18,375 nucleotides of DNA. It comes from Bacillota bacterium. GTDB taxonomy: Bacteria; Bacillota; Clostridia; Christensenellales; Aristaeellaceae. This document shows, piece by piece, positions 5,677-13,740 of this stretch (position 1 is its first letter; each line of letters opens with the position of its first letter). The position numbers and the translations under genes were made by a program. A model generated the notes under the pieces. The model was not told the origin of the DNA, did not search any database, and worked only from the letters and a program-made list of their open reading frames with translations. The DNA lies in the NCBI GenBank assembly GCA_023396045.1, contig JAEWXD010000017.1:1-18375 (forward strand). Reading direction: 5' to 3'.

Positions 5677-7047
5677 ATGGAAAACGCAAGCAAAAAGTTA
5701 GGTTTTTGGTCCATCGTATTGTTGACCATTAACTCTATTATTGGATCTGGTATCTTCCTTTCTCCAGGTTCTGTTGTAGCTAAGTCCGGTAAATATGCAC
5801 CGGTTGTATATTTATGCGCAGCTGTATTTGCAGCTGTACTTGCCATTACTTTTGCAGCTGCAGCAAAGTATGTTAGCAAGGGTGGCGCTGCTTATGCATA
5901 TACCAAAGCCGCTTTTGGTGATGGACTCGGTTCTTACATCGGTATTACAAGATACTTCTCTGCATCTATCGCTTGGGGCGTTATGGCTACCGGTGTTGTT
6001 AAAACGGTACTTAACATCATGGGTAAAGATAGTGGTAACTTAACTTCTATTACCATTGGCTTTATTGTTTTGATGGGTATATTATTTATCATCAACATTT
6101 TTGGTACAAAATTCCTTGCCTTTGTAAGCAATCTTTCTACCATTGCTAAATTACTTGCTTTGGTTACTGCTATTGTTGCCGGTTTCTTAATTGTATTATT
6201 TGCCGGCCAAAACAATTTTAGCCAAATTGATACTATTTCTGCAGATGTATATGCAGGTCTTAACACTTCTTCTTTTGTTATGGCTGTAATAGCTGCTTTC
6301 TATGCGTTTACTGGCTTTGAAAGCGTTGCTTCCGGTTCTGAAGATATGGAAAAACCGGAAAAGAACTTGCCAATTGCCATTCCTTTTGCTATCTTAATTA
6401 TTGCATTTATTTACATTGGTATTGTAGTTGTTGCTATGATGATAGATCCGGTAGCTATTGTACAAACCAAAGAAGTTGTAGCACTTGTTGCAGTATTTAA
6501 CAACCCAATTATCAAAGCTGTTATTTTATACGGTTCTTTGATTTCTATGTTTGGTATTAACGTAGCTGCAAGCTTCCATACCCCAAGAATTTTAGAAGCT
6601 ATGGCTAAACAAAATCAAGTTCCACAAGCTTTGGCCAAAAGATCTGCAAACGGTTTCCCTGTTCTTGCAACTGTTGTAACTGCAGTTATTGCCATTGTTT
6701 TACCAATTGCATTTAAATATAACATGGGTTCTATCATGATTATAAGCTCCATTGCAAGGTTTGCGCAATTTGTAGTAGTACCATTAGCACTTATTACTTT
6801 CTTCTATGGCAAACAAAAACAAGAAATTGTTGCAACTGCTAAAAAGAATTTCTTTACAGATGTAATTATTCCGGTTGTTGCACTTTTGTTAACTGTTTTA
6901 CTACTTGCTAAATTCAACTGGGTAGGCCAATTTACATTGAGTGATGGTAGCGTAAATGTACTTGCTGTTATTTCCATGATCGTTGGCTATGCAGTAGTGC
7001 CATGCGCTCTTGCTTTGTATAATAAAAAATATCAAGCAAATAAATAA
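5677..7047 (+). CDS. APC-superfamily amino-acid permease
   Basis: A 456-residue integral membrane protein with about 12 hydrophobic segments. The first carries the APC signature TINSIIGSGIFLSPG (residues about 17-31), whose GSGIF turn binds the substrate amino group. The TM6-like segment AFYAFTGFESVASGSEDMEKPEKNLP is also typical of APC transporters. The substrate is not predictable from sequence; the operon suggests cysteine, a related amino acid or an exchange partner such as glutamate. AAGGAG lies about 11 nt upstream of the ATG. It follows the hydrolase after 39 nt and is the last gene before a strong terminator. Confidence 0.9.
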   Translation: MENASKKLGFWSIVLLTINSIIGSGIFLSPGSVVAKSGKYAPVVYLCAAVFAAVLAITFAAAAKYVSKGGAAYAYTKAAFGDGLGSYIGITRYFSASIAWGVMATGVVKTVLNIMGKDSGNLTSITIGFIVLMGILFIINIFGTKFLAFVSNLSTIAKLLALVTAIVAGFLIVLFAGQNNFSQIDTISADVYAGLNTSSFVMAVIAAFYAFTGFESVASGSEDMEKPEKNLPIAIPFAILIIAFIYIGIVVVAMMIDPVAIVQTKEVVALVAVFNNPIIKAVILYGSLISMFGINVAASFHTPRILEAMAKQNQVPQALAKRSANGFPVLATVVTAVIAIVLPIAFKYNMGSIMIISSIARFAQFVVVPLALITFFYGKQKQEIVATAKKNFFTDVIIPVVALLLTVLLLAKFNWVGQFTLSDGSVNVLAVISMIVGYAVVPCALALYNKKYQANK

Positions 7048-7071
7048 TCCGAAATTTTTATAAATTTTATA

Positions 7072-7107
7072 TCCCCTTTGCTACTGGCAGCAAAGGGGAA
7101 ATTTTTT
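7072..7107 (+). terminator. Strong terminator of the cyuA-permease operon
   Basis: A perfect 10-bp stem CCCCTTTGCT (7073-7082) / AGCAAAGGGG (7089-7098), 6-nt loop, followed by AAATTTTTT. Confidence 0.92.
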
Positions 7108-7109
7108 AT

Positions 7110-7585
7110 AGAATATTTTCTAAAATATTTAAAATAAATATGAAAAGACTGTAAAAACATTGTTTTGCCTCTTGTCTGTTAATCGTCATTATTTTGCTTT
7201 TATAGTTGTTGATAGTTCCTTTTCATTATATGAGAAATACGGTTTGTAGAATTTGAATGATTCGGCTATATGATTGCATTATAAATATATGTTAGTAATT
7301 ATATGTTTTTTAAATGAACAGCAATGCAAATAGCTGCCTCTATTGAAGTGGCTGTAAAACAAATTGAAAGCTACACCAATTATAAAAACAATCATAAAAG
7401 ATAAATATCAAAAAACCGGCGACTCTTCTTAAGCAATGTTGTATATCGGTTTATTGGGTGTATTTGACGCAATATTTGTTATGGTGGCAACCAAAAACGC
7501 AGAGTAGAAAAATAGATTATTTTTTGAAAATATTAAAATGATAGCAAAGGTTACTGTATCTTTAGATGCAATAGTTTTTTGCATA
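7110..7585. other. AT-rich gene-poor stretch with possible gene remnants
   Basis: No convincing gene. Two short open frames on the plus strand read like coding DNA but lack ribosome sites: 7324-7404 (MQIAASIEVAVKQIES..., 26 residues) and 7436-7507 (MLYIGLLGVFDAIFVMVATKNAE, predicted to be membrane-spanning). They could be pieces of a decayed gene. Nothing else recognisable is seen. Confidence 0.4.
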
Positions 7586-7590
7586 CAATA

Positions 7591-7614
7591 AACCACCGGC
7601 TTTTGCCGGTGGTT
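7591..7614 (-). terminator. Terminator of the ABC transporter-phosphohexomutase operon
   Basis: Perfect 10-bp stem AACCACCGGC (7591-7600) / GCCGGTGGTT (7605-7614) with a four-base loop, about 25 bp past the stop of the minus-strand mutase gene. Reading the minus strand it is followed by TTTATTGTATGC, a short T-rich tract. Confidence 0.75.
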
Positions 7615-7639
7615 AGGTTTTTATAGATGTAGTAGTATA

Positions 7640-9070
7640 TTATTGCAAAAACTCTTTCATTTCTTTGCAAATTTGGGTGGCTAAGGTTTTGTCTTGCATT
7701 TCGCAGAATACCCTTAACAAAGGCTCTGTACCGGAAAAACGAGCAATTACCCAACCACCATTTTGAAAGTACACTTTACAGCCGTCTAAATAACTCACCT
7801 TTTCTACAGGGATAGAGAAGGCAGGTAACTTCTTTTCTACCAGTAGCAAGTGCATTATTTCTTGTTTATGCTCTTGTGTAAAGCTTTGGTCATCTTCTAC
7901 CATATAGAATTTGCCAAACTCTGCCTCAATTTCATCCATTATGGCAGATAATTTTTTGCCACTTACCGCCAGCATTTCAATCAGTAGGCTTGCTGCATAA
8001 ATACCATCTTTGCCGTGTATATGGCCGGTTACGGTTAAACCGCCAGAGCTTTCACCGCCGATCACAGCATTCACTTCATCCATTTTAGAAGAAATGTGTT
8101 TAAATCCTACTGGCACTTCATAGCACTTTTGGCCATATTTTGCAGCAAGCAGATCCAAACGGTGCGTGGTTGCAATATTACGCACCACAGGCCCTAATTT
8201 ATGCTTGTAGTGTAATAAGTAGTAGTAAAGTATGGTGAGTATATCGTTGGCATGCAAATACCTACCTTTATCGTCAACTACACCTAACCTATCAGCATCG
8301 CCATCGGTGGCTACACCTATATCACAGTAACGGTCAAGCACATAGGTTTGTAGCCTGCGCAAGCTTGCTTCTGTTGGGGTTGGCATTTTGCCACCAAATA
8401 AGGTGTCGTGTTCGCTGTTTATGGTTTCAATGGTGCATCTTGCAATAGAAAGTATGGTGTTGAGTGAAGCTAAACTTACTCCAAACATAGGGTCTATGGC
8501 TACGCGTAAATCGCTGTTGCGTATGGCCTGTATATTCAAACAATCAATAATGGAATCTAAATATTGGTTGAGTGGGTTTACAAATGTAATTTTGCCTGCT
8601 TCTACATATTCAGTAAATTTTATAGGCGGCATGTGGCCCTTTACACTATCGTCCCAACGGTCGCCAACTTGCGGTAAATAGCGCTCTATATCTTGGGTGC
8701 ATTCTTCATTGGCATCTCTGCCGCCATAGGTAAATACCTTTATTCCATTGAATATGGCAGGGTTATGGCTTGCAGTAATCATAATACCGTAGTGCAATTC
8801 TTTTTGCATTACATAGTGCATAATCATCGGTGTAGGGGAACTTCTGTTTACAATATGCACATCTATTCCGTTTTCTACCAATTCCTCTGCTGCCCATTGC
8901 ATAGCTTCTTTGCTTAAAAAACGCCTATCATAGCCAGCCACAACAGGCTTGTCTGTTTTGCCTTCGGCTTTGATTTTTAAACACAATGCGCCAATGAGTT
9001 TTTTAATATTTTCTTTGGTGAATTCTTCACCAATAATGGCGCGCCAGCCACCGGTTCCAAATTGTATCAT
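7640..9070 (-). CDS. Phosphoglucomutase/phosphomannomutase family protein
   Basis: A 476-residue alpha-D-phosphohexomutase with all four domain marks: phosphoserine loop TASHNP (Ser101), Mg-binding DGDADR (Asp256, 258, 260), sugar-binding loop GGESSGG (Glu340-Gly343) and phosphate-binding RFSGTEP (about 444-450). It interconverts hexose 6- and 1-phosphates in the cytosol. The GESSGG loop does not match the usual GEMSG (PMM/PGM) or GEQSG (GlmM) versions exactly, so the sugar is uncertain. Its ATG overlaps the stop of the ABC permease gene (ATGA, 4 nt), so translation is coupled to the transporter. This suggests it processes what the transporter brings in. It is the last gene of the operon. Confidence 0.92.
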   Translation of the reverse strand: MIQFGTGGWRAIIGEEFTKENIKKLIGALCLKIKAEGKTDKPVVAGYDRRFLSKEAMQWAAEELVENGIDVHIVNRSSPTPMIMHYVMQKELHYGIMITASHNPAIFNGIKVFTYGGRDANEECTQDIERYLPQVGDRWDDSVKGHMPPIKFTEYVEAGKITFVNPLNQYLDSIIDCLNIQAIRNSDLRVAIDPMFGVSLASLNTILSIARCTIETINSEHDTLFGGKMPTPTEASLRRLQTYVLDRYCDIGVATDGDADRLGVVDDKGRYLHANDILTILYYYLLHYKHKLGPVVRNIATTHRLDLLAAKYGQKCYEVPVGFKHISSKMDEVNAVIGGESSGGLTVTGHIHGKDGIYAASLLIEMLAVSGKKLSAIMDEIEAEFGKFYMVEDDQSFTQEHKQEIMHLLLVEKKLPAFSIPVEKVSYLDGCKVYFQNGGWVIARFSGTEPLLRVFCEMQDKTLATQICKEMKEFLQ

Positions 9071-10719
9071 ACAATAGACACCTTCCCTTTGCTCACCTTT
9101 AAGAAAATGAGTAGAGAAACAATAGTACTAACAGTAAGTATAGAGGCAAGTGCCGCAGCTGTACCGAAACTATTGCGTACAACTTCTGTGTAAATGGCAA
9201 CGGCAATGGTGCTGGTTTTACCACTGTATAGCATTACAGAGGAACTTAGCTCGTTGATGCAGGTAATCCAACTCAAAATAGCACCACTCAATATACCGGG
9301 GGCCATCAGCCTTGCTGTAACTTGTGCAAAGGTTTTCATAGGGCTTACACCCAAACTAATGGAAGCTTCGTCTACACTGGGGTCAATTTGGTGCAATATT
9401 GCACTGCCGGACCGTATGGTATAGGGTAGCTTACGTACAATGTAGGCTACAATCATAATCAAGGCACTACCGGTTAAAATTACGGGGGGCTTGTTAAAGG
9501 CAACAATTAAGCTAATACCAAGCACAGCACCGGGGATAACAAAGGGGAACATAATCAGTATATCCATCAGCTGCGATGTAAACCCTTTGTGGCGTACAAT
9601 AATGTAGCTTATCAACATACCTATGATAATAATGAATAGTATGGCAGAACTACTAAATACAAAGGTATTGCGAATGTTGGTCCAAAGTCTGCTAAAGATA
9701 TTAATATAACTTTCTACACTAAAGCCACCAATAAAGCCGGTGAAGTCTGTTTTAATAAAACTGGAAACCAAAACTACAATTTGTGGAATAACACCAATGA
9801 AGCATACCAACATTACAGGCAAAGAAACAAGTAAGCGTTTCAAACCGTGTAATTGTATTACTTTTGGTGGGCGCATAGCACTCATAATATAGTTTTTGCG
9901 GGACACCAAATATTTCTGCAATAACAATACAGTGGTAGAGCAAAGTACAATCACTACAGAAAGCGTGCTTGCCAAATGGGCGTTGCCACCAATTTCGCTC
10001 ATGTATTCGTTGTATACAAGTACAGGGAGTACCATATAGCCTTCACCAATGAGCATAGGTGTACCAAAGTCTGCAAGGCTGGTCATAAATACCATAATGG
10101 CACCGGCGGCAATAGAAGGGAAAATGACCGGCAAAGTAACCGTAAGGAGTCTGCGCAATGGGTTGCTGCCCAAATTTTCAGCAGCTTCCTCCATACTGGA
10201 GTCTATACTACTCATAGCGCCAGAGGTATATAGATATACATAAGGGAAGAGCTTGAACGTAAATACAATAATAATACCGGCTCTGCCATAAATGCTTGGC
10301 AAATGTATACCCATGTCTGCAAACAGTTTGGTTATAAATCCGGCACGGCCGAACAATGTAATCCAGCTGTATGCACCAATGAACGGAGGGCTCATTAAGC
10401 CCATAATAATCAAGATGTGCAAAAAGCTCTTACCCAATATATTATAGCGTGTCATGGCATAAGCCATGGGTACACCTACAATTAAAGTGGTAACAAGTGT
10501 GCTTAAGGATACAAATAAGCTGCGCCCCAAAGCACCATAGTAATACTTTTTACTAAAAAATCGAATGTAGTTTTCTAAGGTGAATCCGTCTACTTTACTG
10601 CTAAAAAAACTTCTGCTCAGCAAACGGAAAAACGGATAGATTAAGAATAAAGCCATAAATACCACTACAAATAGCTTTACCCAAAACCAAAAATCCAGTT
10701 TCCATTTCTTATTTACCAT
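9067..10719 (-). CDS. ABC transporter permease, fused two-domain (AfuB/FbpB type)
   Basis: A 550-residue membrane protein made of two binding-protein-dependent permease domains in tandem, each with about six membrane segments. Each half carries an EAA loop that contacts the ATPase: EEAAENLGSNPLRRLLTVTLP in the first half and DEASISLGVSPMKTFAQVT in the second. This single-chain layout is typical of Fe3+/sugar-phosphate/thiamine-type importers (FbpB, AfuB, ThiP). The start overlaps the end of the ATPase gene by 7 nt; GAGGAGG lies 7 nt upstream, inside the ATPase's last codons. Together with the ATPase and the binding protein it would form a complete importer in the inner membrane. Confidence 0.93.
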   Translation of the reverse strand: MVNKKWKLDFWFWVKLFVVVFMALFLIYPFFRLLSRSFFSSKVDGFTLENYIRFFSKKYYYGALGRSLFVSLSTLVTTLIVGVPMAYAMTRYNILGKSFLHILIIMGLMSPPFIGAYSWITLFGRAGFITKLFADMGIHLPSIYGRAGIIIVFTFKLFPYVYLYTSGAMSSIDSSMEEAAENLGSNPLRRLLTVTLPVIFPSIAAGAIMVFMTSLADFGTPMLIGEGYMVLPVLVYNEYMSEIGGNAHLASTLSVVIVLCSTTVLLLQKYLVSRKNYIMSAMRPPKVIQLHGLKRLLVSLPVMLVCFIGVIPQIVVLVSSFIKTDFTGFIGGFSVESYINIFSRLWTNIRNTFVFSSSAILFIIIIGMLISYIIVRHKGFTSQLMDILIMFPFVIPGAVLGISLIVAFNKPPVILTGSALIMIVAYIVRKLPYTIRSGSAILHQIDPSVDEASISLGVSPMKTFAQVTARLMAPGILSGAILSWITCINELSSSVMLYSGKTSTIAVAIYTEVVRNSFGTAAALASILTVSTIVSLLIFLKVSKGKVSIV

Positions 10720-11786
10720 GTAATTGCCTCCTCTGTTTCTTTGTTGTACACACCAACAGCAAGGTGGTCAAAGTTTACATGTACTTTTGTGCCTTCCGGC
10801 AATACGGTGGAGTTATCCTTGGTATATTCATTCACTTGCAAGCTTTGGCCGTTGGCAAGGCGTACTTCATATTCTACAAAGTCACCAAGGAAGGTACTAA
10901 ATGCAATTTCGCCTTCTAAGCCTTCGCTTGCAAACTTTAATTGTTCCGGCCTTGCCGAAAGTATGGCTTCGCCTGTATAGTTTGTAGCAAGCGCGCGTTC
11001 AAAGGAGTAGCCGTTCACAGAAATTTTGCAGTTACCATTGCTTGCTTCTATTACTTCGCAAGGTAAGAAGTTGGAGATGCCTATAAAGTTAGCAACAAAA
11101 GTATTTTGTGGGCGTTTGTAAATTTCTTCCGGGCTGCCCACTTGCATAATCAAGCCGTCTTTCATTACGGCAATTACATCAGAAATAGCAAGCGCCTCTT
11201 CTTGGTCGTGGGTTACATATACGGTGGTAATGCCTAAATTGCGTTGTAATTTTTTTATAGTGGTACGCATTTGTACACGCAATTTTGCATCTAAGTTAGA
11301 AAGGGGTTCGTCCATTAAAAGCACGCTGGGTTCAATAACAAAGGCACGCGCAAGGGCTACACGTTGTTGTTGGCCACCGCTTAGCTCGTTTGGTTTTCTG
11401 TGGCGTAAAGGTAAAATTTGCACTAAATCTAAGGCTTTTTCTACCCTGTCATTCATCTCTTTGCCTGTAATACCACGTGCTTTTAAGCCGTAGGCAACGT
11501 TTTGTTCTACTGTTAAATGGGGGAAGATAGCATAATTTTGAAACACCATGCCAATATCTCGTTTATGGGCAGGCAAGTCGTTAATTACTTTTTCATCAAA
11601 AGAAATAGTGCCCCCGTCTACACTGTTAAAACCGGCAATCATTCTAAGCAATGTGGTTTTACCACAGCCGGAAGGGCCAAGTAATGTAAAAAAGCTGCCG
11701 GGTTCTATGTGTAGGCTAACGCCTTTTAATGCCACAAAGTTGCCATAACGTTTTAGGGCTTCCTTGATAATTACTGCATGACTCAT
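10713..11786 (-). CDS. ABC transporter ATP-binding protein (FbpC/PotA type)
   Basis: A 357-residue ATPase. Walker A GPSGCGKT (37-44), Q-loop VFQNYAIFPH (81-90), signature LSGGQ (135-139), Walker B VLLMDEP (155-161) and switch His193 (VTHDQ) are all intact. The C-terminal third (about 240-357) is a TOBE/OB-type domain, as in CUT1, spermidine and Fe3+-type transporters. It powers the importer formed with the downstream permease. The ribosome site is modest (AAAGGA about 11 nt upstream). A terminator-like hairpin lies between it and the binding-protein gene, which should lower its expression relative to that gene. Confidence 0.95.
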   Translation of the reverse strand: MSHAVIIKEALKRYGNFVALKGVSLHIEPGSFFTLLGPSGCGKTTLLRMIAGFNSVDGGTISFDEKVINDLPAHKRDIGMVFQNYAIFPHLTVEQNVAYGLKARGITGKEMNDRVEKALDLVQILPLRHRKPNELSGGQQQRVALARAFVIEPSVLLMDEPLSNLDAKLRVQMRTTIKKLQRNLGITTVYVTHDQEEALAISDVIAVMKDGLIMQVGSPEEIYKRPQNTFVANFIGISNFLPCEVIEASNGNCKISVNGYSFERALATNYTGEAILSARPEQLKFASEGLEGEIAFSTFLGDFVEYEVRLANGQSLQVNEYTKDNSTVLPEGTKVHVNFDHLAVGVYNKETEEAITW

Positions 11787-11810
11787 GTTATATATTTTCC
11801 TTTCTAAAAT

Positions 11811-11846
11811 AAAAAGCGTGTTCTCTCTGGCGGGAACACGCTTTTT
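11811..11846 (-). terminator. Intercistronic terminator-like hairpin between binding protein and ATPase genes
   Basis: A perfect 13-bp stem (11811-11823 with 11834-11846; arms contain GCGTGTTC / GAACACGC flanked by A5/T5) with a 10-nt loop. Reading the minus strand it is followed by ATTTTAG after the T5 of the arm. It sits inside an operon, so partial termination or 3'-end protection of the binding-protein mRNA is likely. Confidence 0.85.
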
Positions 11847-11854
11847 GTAAATGT

Positions 11855-12856
11855 TTAGTCAACCATGATATCGTTGAATTTGCCGATAATCATTTCTTTT
11901 TCATTGGCGGCCCATGTAAAGTCATATTCTACCAATGGAATATCTTTCAATTCTGCCATACCTTCGCTAACAGCTACATCGCTACGAACAGGGCGTCTAC
12001 CCCAGTTTGTGCTTTGTTCTTCCTGTGCTTCTTTGGAAAGAATGAAGTTAATAAACAATTTTGCGTTTTCTTCATTTGGTGCGCCTTTTACCAAAGCTAC
12101 ACCGTCCGGCACTGCGCTTGTTCCATCTGTTGGGTATACAAAGCCTAAGTTCTCTTTTTCTTTGTATTTTACAGCTGCTTTTTCTAAAGTAATACCAACG
12201 GCATATTCGCCGTCAGCAACCATTTTGTGGCATTTGCTGGAGGAGTCTAAAATTTTGCCGTCTAAGTTTTTGTAGAAATCTTCTACAAATTTCCAACCTT
12301 CTTCTTTACCGCCATGGCCAAATAAGAAGGTGCAAAGTTGTGTGTAAGCAGAGCCGCTTTTGCTTGGCAAGCAGTAAGCAATTTTACCTTTGAATTCAGG
12401 CGCCAACAGGTCTTCCCATTTTTCCGGTGTTGGTAGGCCTTCTTTTTCAAGTACATCTTTGTTAAAGAACATTACCATAGGTAGTGGGCTTTCACCGATC
12501 CATTTGTCGTCTGCATCTTTATAGGCTTCTGCAATAAATTCGTCATGTTCGCTTACAAATGGGGCAAAGTATTCTTTAAATGCAGCCAAGGAGTCTGCAC
12601 CGCCACCCCAAAGTACGTCTGCAATAGGGGCTGCACTTTCAGCGGCGATACGGTTGCATAATTCACCGGTACCTGCGGCAACGATTTCTACTTTGATGTT
12701 TGGGTATTTTGCTTCAAACAATGCAACACCGGCGCGCAGGGGGTCTGCATCATGTGGGGAGTATATTACTACTGTGCCTGCGTTTTCTGCCATCACAGTG
12801 CTGGCAAGGCTAAATACAAATAGTAAAGCTAATACGATAGAAAATAATTTTTTCAT
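11855..12856 (-). CDS. Periplasmic-type ABC solute-binding protein, Fe3+/hexose-phosphate fold
   Basis: The start at 12856 (333 residues) is preferred: GGAGG (12862-12866) lies 5 nt upstream. The alternative ATG at 12868 overlaps that site. Residues 1-23 are a Sec signal peptide (MKKLFSIVLALLFVFSLAST...VMA|E), with no lipobox Cys. The mature protein is a type-II binding fold: VVIYSPHDADPLRAGVALFE at the start, AGTGELCNRI, ADVLWGGGADS. Iron-binding FbpA proteins use a Tyr-Tyr pair in the segment that here reads YAVGITLEKAAVKYKEK, and no such pair is present. This argues against ferric iron and for a different anionic ligand, as in AfuA, which binds hexose phosphates. It is the first gene of the importer operon. 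Phosphonate or other ligands remain possible. Confidence 0.9.
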   Translation of the reverse strand: MKKLFSIVLALLFVFSLASTVMAENAGTVVIYSPHDADPLRAGVALFEAKYPNIKVEIVAAGTGELCNRIAAESAAPIADVLWGGGADSLAAFKEYFAPFVSEHDEFIAEAYKDADDKWIGESPLPMVMFFNKDVLEKEGLPTPEKWEDLLAPEFKGKIAYCLPSKSGSAYTQLCTFLFGHGGKEEGWKFVEDFYKNLDGKILDSSSKCHKMVADGEYAVGITLEKAAVKYKEKENLGFVYPTDGTSAVPDGVALVKGAPNEENAKLFINFILSKEAQEEQSTNWGRRPVRSDVAVSEGMAELKDIPLVEYDFTWAANEKEMIIGKFNDIMVD

Positions 12857-12886
12857 AATAACCTCCATATATTTTTTATTAAAAAT

Positions 12887-12915
12887 ATTATATAATAGAA
12901 ATTATGGAAATGCAA
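12887..12915 (-). promoter_or_regulatory. Sigma-A promoter of the ABC/phosphohexomutase operon
   Basis: On the minus strand: TTGCAT (12915-12910), 17-bp spacer, TATAAT (12892-12887). Transcription would start near 12880, giving a leader of about 24 nt before the ATG at 12856. It lies in the 100-bp divergent gap shared with the PP2C-like gene. Confidence 0.75.
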
Positions 12916-12957
12916 CTACTATTTTATTACAAAATTAGCAGATAAAGAGTATATATA

Positions 12958-13740
12958 ATGGAAATAATAGAGTACACATGTGTTGGTAAACGCGGGCAAG
13001 AAATTTTATGTGAGGATGGAATTTTTATTTCCTCTCGTTATATTGCAGTTATAGATGGTGTAACCGATAAAACCAGTTGCCAAATACATGGTTTTAGCCC
13101 TGGAGTTTTTGCAAAAAAAGCATTGCTGCAAGCATTATACACTATGCCAAGTTGTAATGCATTGCAATGCGCCGCATATTTGCAGAATGCATTGGCTTGT
13201 GCATGCACACAAGAAGAATTGCAAAACGCAAAGCCGCAAGCCGTTTGCATATTATACAGTGTAGAGCACCAAGAAATTTGGGCTATGGGCGATTGCCTGT
13301 GCCAAATAGATGGCAAAAACTTTAGTTTTACTAAAGTGATAGATGATGTTTTTGCTCAAATACGGGCAGATGTGCTATGGCACTATCTGTACATTGGCAA
13401 ACAAAATTTACAACATGTGGATATTGGTAGAGAACGCATACTGCCCTTATTGTGCTTGCAACATAAGCTTGCAAATCAAAACACACAACTTTCTTACACT
13501 GTGTTGAATGGAATGGATAACATAAAGCCAACTGTAATTCCCGTGCAAAAAGGCCAAAGCATTGTGCTCGCCAGCGACGGCTACCCAAAACTGTTTGGCA
13601 GTTTGGCTCAAAGCGAAGACTATTTGCAAAAAGTATTGCAAACAGACCCCTTGTGTATGTATAGCAATTTGCAATGCAAAGCTTTGAACCCAAATTGGCA
13701 AAGCTTTGATGATAGAAGCTATATTCGCTTTATTGCATAA
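12958..13740 (+). CDS. Divergent PP2C-like protein phosphatase
   Basis: A 260-residue protein with the spaced acidic motifs of the PPM/PP2C fold: CEDG (Glu19-Asp20), AVIDGVTD (Asp33-Gly34), MGDCLCQID, VLASDGYPKLF and the final FDDRSYIRF, where the usual DN is DD. These Asp residues bind the catalytic Mn/Mg. Overall identity to standard PP2C is low and it is unusually rich in Cys (about 13), mostly in the middle. It has no signal peptide or membrane segment. The ribosome site is weak (AAAGAG). It is transcribed away from the sugar-phosphate-type importer operon, from a shared 100-bp gap. The substrate is unknown. It could also be an inactive PP2C-like sensor. Confidence 0.7.
   Translation: MEIIEYTCVGKRGQEILCEDGIFISSRYIAVIDGVTDKTSCQIHGFSPGVFAKKALLQALYTMPSCNALQCAAYLQNALACACTQEELQNAKPQAVCILYSVEHQEIWAMGDCLCQIDGKNFSFTKVIDDVFAQIRADVLWHYLYIGKQNLQHVDIGRERILPLLCLQHKLANQNTQLSYTVLNGMDNIKPTVIPVQKGQSIVLASDGYPKLFGSLAQSEDYLQKVLQTDPLCMYSNLQCKALNPNWQSFDDRSYIRFIA

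Noticed and set aside
12857..12868. ATG at 12868 as start of the binding protein
   Set aside because: The ATG overlaps the GGAGG site that serves the ATG at 12856, and starting there would add residues before a normal signal peptide.
9067..12868. Calling the ABC importer an iron transporter from fold alone
   Set aside because: The binding protein has no Tyr pair in the iron-ligand segment, and the operon includes a phosphosugar mutase. Iron is not excluded, but is not the best reading.
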